Assembly: GCA_964489405.1 (NCBI GenBank)
Contig: CAZAYL010000010.1
Coordinates: 1 to 37,676 of the forward strand
DNA: 37,676 nucleotides
DNA from: CAKVOD01 sp964489405
GTDB lineage: Bacteria; Bacillota; Clostridia; Christensenellales; UBA1242
Direction of reading: 5' to 3'
A program made the translations under genes and the position numbers. Positions within the stretch are counted from its first letter, which is position 1, and every line of letters begins with the position of its first letter. This document shows positions 14,611 through 22,587 of the stretch, one piece after another. The notes under the pieces are model-generated. The model had not been told where the DNA came from. It was given only the letters and a program-made list of their open reading frames with translations, and did no database searches.

Positions 14611-15591
14611 TTAGTGCAATTTTTTGAAAACCTTTATATTATTGTCATGTAGGATACGCAGTTCTGGCAATTTATACTCAATTTGCGGAAATTTGCTCAT
14701 TCCGTACCCAAATGCAAAGCCTTGTGTGCCTTCAGGATAGCCGACATTTTTGAAAACATTTGGGTGTACCATTCCACATCCACCAACTCGTATCCAACCT
14801 GAGTTTTTACACGTGCGACATTTCTTCCCGCCACAAACTGGGCAAGTTATATCAATACCTGCACTAGGTTCAGTGTATGGATAATACGTTGGAATAAAAC
14901 GTGCGGTAATTTTTTCGCCAAAAACTGATTTGACGCAATTCATAATCGTACCTTTTAAATCCGCAAATGTAATATTTTCGCCGACAATCAAGCCTTCCAT
15001 TTGGAAGAACATCGGCGTGTGTTGTGGGTCAAGGTCATCAACACGATACACAATGCCAGGAGAAATAATTTTTATTGGGGGTTTATGCTTTAGCATATAG
15101 CGAATTTGCACCGCGGACGTGTGTGAACGCAAAATTTTGTTTGGAAACTCCAAATAGAATGTATCTTGCATCCCACGTGCTGGGTGATGAGCTGGCATAT
15201 TCAACATTTCGCAATTGTACTTATCAAGTTCTATTTCAGGACCACTCGCGATGTTGAACCCATTATTTATATAATACCTTTCAAAACGCTTGTAGATTCT
15301 AATCAATGGGTGCATTGCCCCATATTTAACAATTGGTTTGCTGAGTGTTATGTCAATTTTTTCGCTTTTATTTTTCTTTTCGCTCATTTTTGCTTTAACT
15401 GCTGAAATTTTTTCTTCCATTTGCGCGCGAAAAGCATTGACCTTTTGCCCATATTCCTTTTTCTTTTCGTTCGCAATATTCTTTATGTTTGCATACAAAT
15501 CTTTCAACACATCCTTGACGTTTTTTTCGACATTATCGACGTTATTTTCATCAACAATACTATCAAGTAATTCTTTCATTTTATCATCCAT
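14611..15591 (-). CDS. pheS: Phenylalanyl-tRNA synthetase alpha subunit
   Basis: The catalytic subunit of PheRS: it activates phenylalanine with ATP and loads it on tRNA-Phe. Residues 1-90 are a charged coiled-coil arm that binds tRNA. The class II core follows with HPARGMQDTFYLE (motif 1 region), FFQMEGLIVG (motif 2), YPYTEPSAGIDITC, and GMVHPNVFKNVG with GFAFGYGM (motif 3). Four cysteines in CPVCGGKKCRTC may bind zinc, as in many bacterial PheS. The length of 326 is typical. AGGAG lies nine bases before ATG 15591. It is first in the pheST operon, controlled by the T-box leader. Confidence 0.96.
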   Translation of the reverse strand: MDDKMKELLDSIVDENNVDNVEKNVKDVLKDLYANIKNIANEKKKEYGQKVNAFRAQMEEKISAVKAKMSEKKNKSEKIDITLSKPIVKYGAMHPLIRIYKRFERYYINNGFNIASGPEIELDKYNCEMLNMPAHHPARGMQDTFYLEFPNKILRSHTSAVQIRYMLKHKPPIKIISPGIVYRVDDLDPQHTPMFFQMEGLIVGENITFADLKGTIMNCVKSVFGEKITARFIPTYYPYTEPSAGIDITCPVCGGKKCRTCKNSGWIRVGGCGMVHPNVFKNVGYPEGTQGFAFGYGMSKFPQIEYKLPELRILHDNNIKVFKKLH

Positions 15592-15670
15592 ATTGTTTTA
15601 ACTCCTATTTTTGTTTTGTTTGTAAACTTTAAATATGTGCAAAAGCCAACTGAATATATGGTTTTATTCC

Positions 15671-15903
15671 AAAAAAGTCGCCCCTAAATATAGGGCGACT
15701 CTCATTCGCGGTACCACCTAATTTTTGGAATAAATCCAAATCTCATTACATTTTCACAGTTTTGTCTGTCTACGACTCGTGCCGTAGCAACTCCAATGCC
15801 GAACTTCACGCGTCGTCTGAACATAAGTGTTTTCCAGCCAAGAACACTCTCTCTTGATGAAAACGACACACTACTAAAACATTTTCCTAGTCTTTATTCA
15901 GTT
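15671..15903 (-). ncRNA. T-box leader of pheST
   Basis: The minus strand carries the T-box core AGGTGGTACCGCG (15707-15718), followed by a terminator: AGTCGCCC with GGGGCGACT and a T-run ending at 15671. The core can pair with the terminator arm to form the antiterminator when uncharged tRNA-Phe binds. Upstream lies a long stem I region starting near 15903, with a TTC triplet in GAAGTTCGGC as the likely Phe specifier. Low charged tRNA-Phe should switch pheST on. The specifier assignment is inferred and not folded. Confidence 0.9.
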
Positions 15904-15909
15904 ATACGT

Positions 15910-15938
15910 ATTTTACACTACAATAAAGTTTTTGTCAA
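15910..15938 (-). promoter_or_regulatory. Promoter of the pheST T-box transcript
   Basis: On the minus strand TTGACA (15933-15938) and TAAAAT (15910-15915) are 17 bases apart, placing the start of the leader at about 15903. Confidence 0.85.
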
Positions 15939-16000
15939 GCATTTTTTCAACTTATTGGAATGTTTTTGTTGAAAATTTGCAATGTCTATGTTAAACAAAA

Positions 16001-17077
16001 TCAATTGTAGGGATATGGGCGTCCACCGCCAATAGGAATAAGTTTATTCCAAGTATTACGCCCGACAATGCCATCAACAATAAGCCCGTTTTCTTGTTGG
16101 AATTCGCGAATGGCACGCTCAGTTTGTACTCCAAAAATATTGTCAATTACACCAACTGGGTAAAGTTTTGCTGTGAGTTTGCGTTGTAAATACCTAACAT
16201 ACGAACCTGTACTACCTTTGCGTAAAACCACTGAACTTGGGTTAAGAACAAACAACGCGCGCCACGTGTTTTGTCCAACAATGCCATCTACTATAAAATC
16301 ATTTTGCGTTTGAAACGCTTGCACGGCGCGCAATGTATTTTGACCAAATATTCCGTCAAGCGCTCCGACATTAAAACCATTTTGTACCAATAAGTATTGC
16401 ATACATTGCACTGCTCTTCCACGATTGCCGACGCGAATAGTTGGAAGATCTTGTGTGTTTGTTATTTCACTAATGTATGAAACATTCAAAAAATCGCACA
16501 CTCCTTGGCACGCTTCATTTCCTACTTCTTTTTGGTAGTCAGGGTCTAACATAAGTTTTGCTTCAGCATAATTAGTCATAAAACCTGCTTCAATAAGTGT
16601 TGCAGGACAATTCACGCCTGTGAGCATTCCAACGTCAAGCGTCTTGACACCACGTCCCGTTTGTCCTGTTCCTTGCAAAAGTTTTTGATATACATCTTTT
16701 GCTAGTTGCTCACTTTGTGTAGATAAATTATTGTTCAGTGAATAATAAACTTCAATTCCATTGGCATCACTAAACTCTAACTCATTCCCAGATGCATTAT
16801 ATGCAAATGTTACAAGTGCAGATACACGCTGTGCATTAACGCGCGAAATGCGCGTATTAATTGACACATCCGTCCTTTCGGGCTTCACATCAAAAATATT
16901 GAATCCAGTTCTTAAGCACGCAATCAAAAATTCGTTTTTTGTTGCATAATTAAATTCATTTTCATAAATACTTCGGTTTAAATACGGCATAATAGGTGTA
17001 CGTTTGCCGATTGTTGGCGGATTAATTCCGTGCTCATCATTGCCACCGATTATGTAATTACTAGCGTTGTTTGCCAT
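16001..17077 (-). CDS. Amidase_3-type cell-wall hydrolase with two PG-binding domains
   Basis: Residues 1-200 resemble zinc-dependent N-acetylmuramoyl-L-alanine amidases, which cut the stem peptide from peptidoglycan. Two peptidoglycan-binding modules follow (about 215-275 and 285-350, each ending in VDGIVGxNTW). The sequence has GGNDEHGI in place of the usual first zinc motif and the Glu of TLIEAGFMTN, but where family members have SIHxNA it reads VTFAYNA, so one expected zinc histidine is absent. There is no signal peptide. It could be exported by another route, act after lysis, or be a binding protein without activity. AGGAG lies before ATG 17077. It follows the cysteine-rich gene by 56 bases on the same strand. 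Confidence 0.82.
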   Translation of the reverse strand: MANNASNYIIGGNDEHGINPPTIGKRTPIMPYLNRSIYENEFNYATKNEFLIACLRTGFNIFDVKPERTDVSINTRISRVNAQRVSALVTFAYNASGNELEFSDANGIEVYYSLNNNLSTQSEQLAKDVYQKLLQGTGQTGRGVKTLDVGMLTGVNCPATLIEAGFMTNYAEAKLMLDPDYQKEVGNEACQGVCDFLNVSYISEITNTQDLPTIRVGNRGRAVQCMQYLLVQNGFNVGALDGIFGQNTLRAVQAFQTQNDFIVDGIVGQNTWRALFVLNPSSVVLRKGSTGSYVRYLQRKLTAKLYPVGVIDNIFGVQTERAIREFQQENGLIVDGIVGRNTWNKLIPIGGGRPYPYN

Positions 17078-17133
17078 AATTTTCTTTCTCCTTTGCTAAG
17101 TATTTTATGCACCCAACACTATCATTGTTATTT

Positions 17134-17478
17134 TCATTTGCAAATATTATCATTTTCGTAATTTTTATCGTTGCAAAGGTATGTGCCACAAATGGGGTTC
17201 TTTTCACCCGTTAAAACAATTATTCCATTTGCAACACATTTGCCTGCTTTATTAAACATACATGGCGCATTGCACTCAATATTTGCTTTCTTTATATGCC
17301 TAAAATTTTCATACTTTGGGGTTTTTTGAAACATTGTTTTTGTTATATCGTGAACTTTTTTATTCTCGTCTTTTGTATATGTATTGCAAACTGTATTATT
17401 CGTAACACACACGCCCTTTGCCATACACACGCATTTATTATTATGCTTGCAATTTAGTTTTCTACAATTTATGTCCAT
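17134..17478 (-). CDS. Small cysteine-rich DUF1540-like protein
   Basis: A 114-residue protein with two similar cysteine modules. The first (residues 1-35) is INCRKLNC...KCVC...CVTNNTVCNTY. The second (about 68-103) is IECNAPCMFN...KCVANGI...NPICGTY. The spacing resembles DUF1540, a short metal-binding-like family common in Clostridia and of unknown function. GGAGAGG sits five bases before ATG 17478, so this start is preferred over the ATG six codons upstream. It is probably cytoplasmic, with the cysteines holding a metal ion. The same-strand neighbours are a lipoprotein upstream, cut off by a terminator, and the amidase downstream. Confidence 0.7.
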   Translation of the reverse strand: MDINCRKLNCKHNNKCVCMAKGVCVTNNTVCNTYTKDENKKVHDITKTMFQKTPKYENFRHIKKANIECNAPCMFNKAGKCVANGIIVLTGEKNPICGTYLCNDKNYENDNICK

Positions 17479-17603
17479 AAACACCTCTCCATTCATTATG
17501 GAACATTTTGCAATATTTTAAACATCAAATTTTATAAAGAATGTGAAATTATAAAATAGTAATACCACATATTTTTTACAAGTATTTTGTATCTTTTTTA
17601 ATT

Positions 17604-17648
17604 AAAAAAAAAGAGTTCAGCTCCAATAGCCTCACTCTTGTTTTTTTT
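17604..17648. terminator. Terminator after the lipoprotein gene
   Basis: AAGAGT...ACTCTT (17611-17639, read on either strand) forms the outer stem, with GCT/AGC inside. Runs of A on the left and T on the right make it able to work in both directions. It ends the transcript of the lipoprotein gene at 17722-19122. Confidence 0.7.
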
Positions 17649-17721
17649 GCAATCTTAAAAGATAAATCAAATATTAACCGCAACTACTTTATATTTATTC
17701 ACACATATGTCAATCGACTTA

Positions 17722-19122
17722 TTATTCGTCATTGCTTTTGTCATCAGTTGAAGGTTTCTCACCTTTAGCATATTCCCCAACAAAGACATCAAGGTATCCT
17801 TCCGCTTCATCATATTGAGATAAGTCAATTAGGTGTGTATAATATGTCGTTGTACCATCAACTTCGTTTGAAGCAAGATATGTGATAAATCTCCCATCAA
17901 AATCGACATACTTATTTCCATCACTTTTGCCTTCAACGTCGCTACCCAAAATTTCTTTTGCTTCAAATTTTTTATCAATTAAATCAATAACATAAATTTG
18001 TACGGCACTCTCTCGAACATAAATCTTAGACCCATTACTAAATAAAACGTTATATGTTTTATCCGCAATTGTTGTTCTAGAAGTTTCGCCATTTGCGCCA
18101 GTCTTTACATAATATGTTCCGCTATCGTTAGAAGCGATAACTCCACCTTCAAAGTCGCCTTGCTCCCCGCCAACTACAAAATAATTTGAATAACTATTGT
18201 TGTAATAAATATTCTCACTATTTTCAAACGACTTACCTAGCGTGTTGCTTGCAAAAACTGTGCTACCATTTTGGGTTTTTTCATAATAAATTTTCCCCGC
18301 TTTACACGCTTTTAATGTAAAACTTGCGGTATTATTGTCGACTATTACCTTATTCTCTCCGCTTACCAGATTATAAGAACTGATTTTATTCGTATCAGTT
18401 GTTGCTTGAGTGAAAAACACAGTTTGTTCAAAGGCTGTTGAATTTTGATTATATTCATACGTTGAAATTTCGCTCCATACGGCGCCCGTTACTTCTTCAG
18501 CAATCTTTGTTTTCCCATTGTTTTTACCTTTGCTAAATTCAAAATAAATTAAATCTGTTCCATCCAAAATTGTCAAATATGTTGACGCATTTTTTGCGTC
18601 TTTATTAAATTTTGTTACATTAAATTGCACACTTGAATATGAAGAATTTGTTGTATAAAGTCTTTTATTATCACTTCCATCTATTTTGCATCGATAAAAA
18701 TCAACGCGTTCTTTCAAGAGTGTCCCACTTTTGTCTTTTTGATTATTTGGCGTAGCATAGTAAATGTAATTATCGTAAATATAAAACCCACCAAATTCAT
18801 AGCAAGTAATTTTAGAAACAATTTGCACCGCTCCCGTTACGTTGCCATCTTCATCTAGTGGCAAAGCCCCATCATTAAGTTCAACGCGATATATTCCACC
18901 ACGAACAACTTTTCCATCTTTGTTCGTTTTGTCAGTGATGTCATCGACACTATAAAAGCCATTCGCGAAATACACAAAGTTACCTTTGCGGACTTGCATT
19001 CCCCCATTGCCATAAACTGTGTCATCGACTTTAGGATTTCCCTTAACCGCCGAACCACACGCGGTCATAGCAATTGCTACGACTGCAACTGTAATAATTA
19101 GTAGTATTTGTTTAAAAGACAT
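17722..19122 (-). CDS. Putative lipoprotein, propeller-like
   Basis: A 466-residue exported lipoprotein. Residues 4-21 are a hydrophobic signal and the lipobox MTAC ends at Cys22, the lipid attachment site. The rest is rich in Tyr, Gly, Asn and Thr, and repeats short strands such as YYATP, LIYFEF, KIYYEKT, GTYYVKT and KIYVRES at intervals of about 40-50 residues. This pattern is like the DUF5050-type beta propellers found on Clostridia surface lipoproteins. The acidic C-terminal tail is probably disordered. The start has AGGTG seven bases upstream. No enzyme motif is seen and the ligand is unknown. Confidence 0.75.
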   Translation of the reverse strand: MSFKQILLIITVAVVAIAMTACGSAVKGNPKVDDTVYGNGGMQVRKGNFVYFANGFYSVDDITDKTNKDGKVVRGGIYRVELNDGALPLDEDGNVTGAVQIVSKITCYEFGGFYIYDNYIYYATPNNQKDKSGTLLKERVDFYRCKIDGSDNKRLYTTNSSYSSVQFNVTKFNKDAKNASTYLTILDGTDLIYFEFSKGKNNGKTKIAEEVTGAVWSEISTYEYNQNSTAFEQTVFFTQATTDTNKISSYNLVSGENKVIVDNNTASFTLKACKAGKIYYEKTQNGSTVFASNTLGKSFENSENIYYNNSYSNYFVVGGEQGDFEGGVIASNDSGTYYVKTGANGETSRTTIADKTYNVLFSNGSKIYVRESAVQIYVIDLIDKKFEAKEILGSDVEGKSDGNKYVDFDGRFITYLASNEVDGTTTYYTHLIDLSQYDEAEGYLDVFVGEYAKGEKPSTDDKSNDE

Positions 19123-19315
19123 ATTCGCACCTATATATTTTTATTATTGACATATCAAAATGATATAAACGCAAGTCGCGTTTTTTGACATTCAATTTTT
19201 TGTACTTGTCAACATATATTACATAATGATATATTGAATTAGTAGCAAGAGTATAACATTTTTTTTAAATTAAGTCAATAAAATTAACAAGCAATATAGA
19301 TTTGGAGGATAAAAA

Positions 19316-19912
19316 ATGCGACAACAACCATACGAACATTTGTTAGCCAATCAAAATAGCCCCCCACAAGGGACATTGGCGACTGAACAGCAATCTTTCA
19401 CGAAGCCCGCTCCAAGCACTGCTGGAATTGGGAGTCTTTCTTCAATATTGGGAAATCCTGCTAATTTAGCAAAATTTAGCACTCTTTTCAATATGATGAA
19501 AAATAATCAGCGAAATTCTTCACAACAACAAAGCACAACAAATTTTACACATAACTCCTCTATTAGCGACTTATCTCCCCAAAACTCAAGTAAATCTTTG
19601 GGTTCAACACAACACATAAATCAAGAAAATATATATAAAGAGAGCTCTTTATCCCCTCAATCACCATTAAATTCTTCAATGAAAAATGCTGACAATTTGC
19701 AGAAATATAAACAAAACAGCAATGAGTCTTTTGCGCAAAATTTTCCCACAATAAATCCGCAGTATTCGCTAGAAAAACTTTTGCAGTCACAAACATTATC
19801 CTCTCAAACAAATAAAAAAGATGATCAAAATGAATTAAAAAACAATCGTAAAAGCGTACTGCAACAAATGAGTTTACACAATGCCTACTTGACACGCATT
19901 CTACACAATTAA
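19316..19912 (+). CDS. Q/N/S-rich hypothetical protein
   Basis: I do not recognise this 198-residue protein. It is low in complexity, rich in Gln, Asn and Ser, and probably disordered, with no signal peptide or membrane segment. One short hydrophobic stretch, IGSLSSILGNPANLAKFST (residues 38-56), could form a helix pair, and the end (VLQQMSLHNAYLTRIL) could be another. It has a strong ribosome site (TTTGGAGGA) and a possible promoter at TTGTCA about 110 bases before the ATG. The next gene follows after 92 bases with an almost identical TTTGGAGGACA site, so the two likely form one transcription unit. Confidence 0.6.
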   Translation: MRQQPYEHLLANQNSPPQGTLATEQQSFTKPAPSTAGIGSLSSILGNPANLAKFSTLFNMMKNNQRNSSQQQSTTNFTHNSSISDLSPQNSSKSLGSTQHINQENIYKESSLSPQSPLNSSMKNADNLQKYKQNSNESFAQNFPTINPQYSLEKLLQSQTLSSQTNKKDDQNELKNNRKSVLQQMSLHNAYLTRILHN

Positions 19913-20004
19913 CTTTTAAAAAATGCAAAATAAAACAAATTTAGACAAAAGAACCAAAAATTTTCAATATTATATCATATACAATTGTATTTGGAGGACA
20001 ATAT

Positions 20005-21318
20005 ATGTTTGCAAAGAAAAAAATAGTTCTTAATAGTGCACAAAGCAACAATAGACACGGAATAGCAGAAATCACACGCTTTGACAATTTTACACAATTA
20101 ACAATTAAGTTAAATAATTTTCAACCACATAATGATAGTGCATATGTTTTTTTGTTAAAAAATAATGATTTACAACAAAAAATTTCTCTCACATCTCCTT
20201 GCGATTTTTCTTGCGACGTAAACATTCCGATTGATTTAGATAAAAAAATATCGTGTTTGTTAATTGAAAGTGGCGAAAAACAAATACCATTGTTTTGGGG
20301 TGGGACTGAAACACAATCACAAATTATGTCAATCATAAGCAACGAAACATCACCGCTAACACACATAAATAACCAATTTCATCAAGAAATTGAGCAACCA
20401 ATTGACATGCAAAATGTAAACGCCAATGCTTTTTCTTCCATTCGTAGTGAAATTTCTATAAATAGAGAACCTAACTTTATAAAACCAGAAACTCAGCAAT
20501 ATGATCAATCAATAAATGAGTCTACTAGCACAGAACAAATTGACAAACACAAAAATAACATCTCAAAACAAAGTGATAGTTGCAGTAATTATGACAATGA
20601 AAACAACTGTTTTGATTTTGACCAAAGCGACATTGAATATGTTGTAGACAATGAAATCACGAAATATGAGTTAGTCGAAAATTTTGAGGAACCTAATTTC
20701 TCTCAATGTAAAAATTGTAAATATAAAAATGTTTTTTATCAAGAAAAATACACAAATGAAGCAAAACAGCAATTAGCAAAAATTTCACAGATGCAACAAT
20801 ATGAAACAATTGAGCAAAATCACCAGTATGCTATGCAAAATACTAAAGATACCTGCGATATTTTACAAGATACCGACAAAAAAATACAAAATGATATTCA
20901 AATTTTAAAAGAATATCCAGATGTTTTAGACGACAATAGCAAAGATGAAATTGCAAAAAATGAAGATAATACGGCAAATGAGGTCCCTTATTACTATGGG
21001 TTAATCAAAACGCAATATGATGATATGTTCTCAAAATACCCCATCTTTTCTCCACTAAGCAATATTATTGAAAATTCAAAATGGATAAAAATTGAGGGTG
21101 TAGACGCCCCATACATAATGGGAATAATTTACGATAACGATAAACCAAAATATCTTTGTTATGGCGTTGCACAAGAAAAGAAACAAAACCCACCTATTGA
21201 AATTGCAGATTCTAGTCAATGGGTGCCTTTCGACATCACGAACGAATTTGGTAATGGTGTGTGGATAATGTATCAATCAGCGGACAATGGCGAAACAATC
21301 AAAGTTGAAGTTATATAA
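20005..21318 (+). CDS. Hypothetical protein, conserved ends and Q/N-rich middle
   Basis: A 437-residue protein of unknown function. The N-terminal 100 residues form a compact, strand-rich domain ending in IPLFWGG. The middle (about 105-310) is rich in Asn, Gln, Asp and Glu and includes CKNCKYKNVFYQEKY, a possible metal site or disulfide. The last 115 residues (from YYYGLIKTQYDDMFSKYP) look like a second folded domain, with WIKIEG, YLCYGVAQ and NGVWIMYQS. I recall the same layout in other Clostridia hypotheticals, but cannot give a family number. No signal peptide is seen. TTTGGAGG precedes the ATG, and a terminator follows the stop. Confidence 0.65.
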   Translation: MFAKKKIVLNSAQSNNRHGIAEITRFDNFTQLTIKLNNFQPHNDSAYVFLLKNNDLQQKISLTSPCDFSCDVNIPIDLDKKISCLLIESGEKQIPLFWGGTETQSQIMSIISNETSPLTHINNQFHQEIEQPIDMQNVNANAFSSIRSEISINREPNFIKPETQQYDQSINESTSTEQIDKHKNNISKQSDSCSNYDNENNCFDFDQSDIEYVVDNEITKYELVENFEEPNFSQCKNCKYKNVFYQEKYTNEAKQQLAKISQMQQYETIEQNHQYAMQNTKDTCDILQDTDKKIQNDIQILKEYPDVLDDNSKDEIAKNEDNTANEVPYYYGLIKTQYDDMFSKYPIFSPLSNIIENSKWIKIEGVDAPYIMGIIYDNDKPKYLCYGVAQEKKQNPPIEIADSSQWVPFDITNEFGNGVWIMYQSADNGETIKVEVI

Positions 21319-21320
21319 TA

Positions 21321-21371
21321 AAAAACAAGCGTGCTAAAAGCAATTTTGCTCAAATAGTACGCTTATCTTTT
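21321..21371. terminator. Bidirectional terminator
   Basis: AAGCGT (21327-21332) pairs with ACGCTT (21359-21364), with AGCAA/TTGCT inside, flanked by an A-run on the left and a T-run on the right. It separates the convergent hypothetical gene and gap. Confidence 0.75.
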
Positions 21372-21421
21372 TATAAATAATAAGTTCTAAATTCTTGTTG
21401 TTCAACTTATTTTTGATTAAA

Positions 21422-22426
21422 CTACTTTTTGTCCATAACGCGAATGAGTTCCAATGTTTTGTTGGAATATCCCCATTCATTGTCATACCACGCAACAAGT
21501 TTAAAGAATTTGTCGCTCATTTCAATGCCTGCAAGTGCGTCGTAAATGCAAGTATGTGGATTTGTAATAAAATCGCTTGAAACAACAGGTTCATTTACAT
21601 ATTCAACAATTCCTTGCATCGTTGTTTCGCTCGCCTTTTTGACCACTTTATTGATTTTTTCAAGACTTGTAGGTTTTTTCAATTTAACAGTTAAATCTAC
21701 AACAGAAACGTCAACTGTCGGCACTCTAAAACTCATTCCCGTGAGTTTTCCATTTAAGTGCGGAATGACAACGCCAACCGCTTTCGCTGCACCCGTGCTT
21801 GACGGAATGATGTTAGCGCTAGCGGAACGCCCGCCACGCCAGTCTTTTTTACTCGTCCCATCGACAGTCAATTGTGTTGCCGTCATCGCGTGAATTGTCG
21901 TCATCAACCCCTCTTCAATACCAAATGCGTCATCAATAATTTTAGCAAGTGGGGCTAGGCAGTTTGTTGTGCAACTAGCATTTGAAACAATTGCCTGACC
22001 GTCATACGTGTCATCGTTGACACCTACAACATACATTGGCATTTCCTTCCCGGGCGCGGTAACCACAACACGTTTCGCCCCAGAGTTAATGTGAACTTGT
22101 GCCTTTTCTGCACTAGTGAATTTCCCTGATGCTTCACAAACGTACTTTACCCCATCCTTTGTCCAATCAAGATTAGCCGGGTCAAGTTCGCTATAAAATG
22201 CGATTTTTTTGCCATTAACAATCAAAGTTTTATCTTTGCTTGAAACCTTACCTTTAAAAGTGCCGTGAACTGTGTCATATTTAAACAAATACTCTGCATA
22301 CTCTGCACTAATAAATGGGTCATTGATTGCGACAACTTCGATGTCTGAAAAATTTTCAACTGACGCACGCAAAATTAATCTCCCAATTCTTCCAAAACCA
22401 TTGATACCAATTTTAATTTTTTTCAT
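21422..22426 (-). CDS. gap: Glyceraldehyde-3-phosphate dehydrogenase
   Basis: It oxidises glyceraldehyde 3-phosphate to 1,3-bisphosphoglycerate with reduction of NAD in glycolysis. The 334-residue protein has the Rossmann loop INGFGRIGR at the start, the catalytic Cys in SNASCTTNCLAP, and ASANIIPSSTGAAKAVG, WYDNEWGYSN and other family blocks, all of normal length. The frame is open seven codons further upstream, but AAGGAG eight bases before ATG 22426 and the family N terminus MKKIKIGINGFG decide the start. It is a single-gene unit with its own promoter, not clustered with pgk or tpiA. Confidence 0.97.
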   Translation of the reverse strand: MKKIKIGINGFGRIGRLILRASVENFSDIEVVAINDPFISAEYAEYLFKYDTVHGTFKGKVSSKDKTLIVNGKKIAFYSELDPANLDWTKDGVKYVCEASGKFTSAEKAQVHINSGAKRVVVTAPGKEMPMYVVGVNDDTYDGQAIVSNASCTTNCLAPLAKIIDDAFGIEEGLMTTIHAMTATQLTVDGTSKKDWRGGRSASANIIPSSTGAAKAVGVVIPHLNGKLTGMSFRVPTVDVSVVDLTVKLKKPTSLEKINKVVKKASETTMQGIVEYVNEPVVSSDFITNPHTCIYDALAGIEMSDKFFKLVAWYDNEWGYSNKTLELIRVMDKK

Positions 22427-22461
22427 ATATTTCTCCTTAAAAAGCAACTTGCTCCATTAAA

Positions 22462-22489
22462 AGTATACACCATAATAAAATGTTTTCAA
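22462..22489 (-). promoter_or_regulatory. Promoter of gap
   Basis: On the minus strand TTGAAA (22484-22489) and TATACT (22462-22467) are separated by 16 bases, about 35 bases before the start codon. Confidence 0.6.
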
Positions 22490-22587
22490 ACTAAATTATG
22501 TGCAATTTTCGGCAATTTATGTTTTTTTATTCGCGCTTTATCTAAAGTATATTTAAAATATAAAGATGCACCATATTATTATAATAA

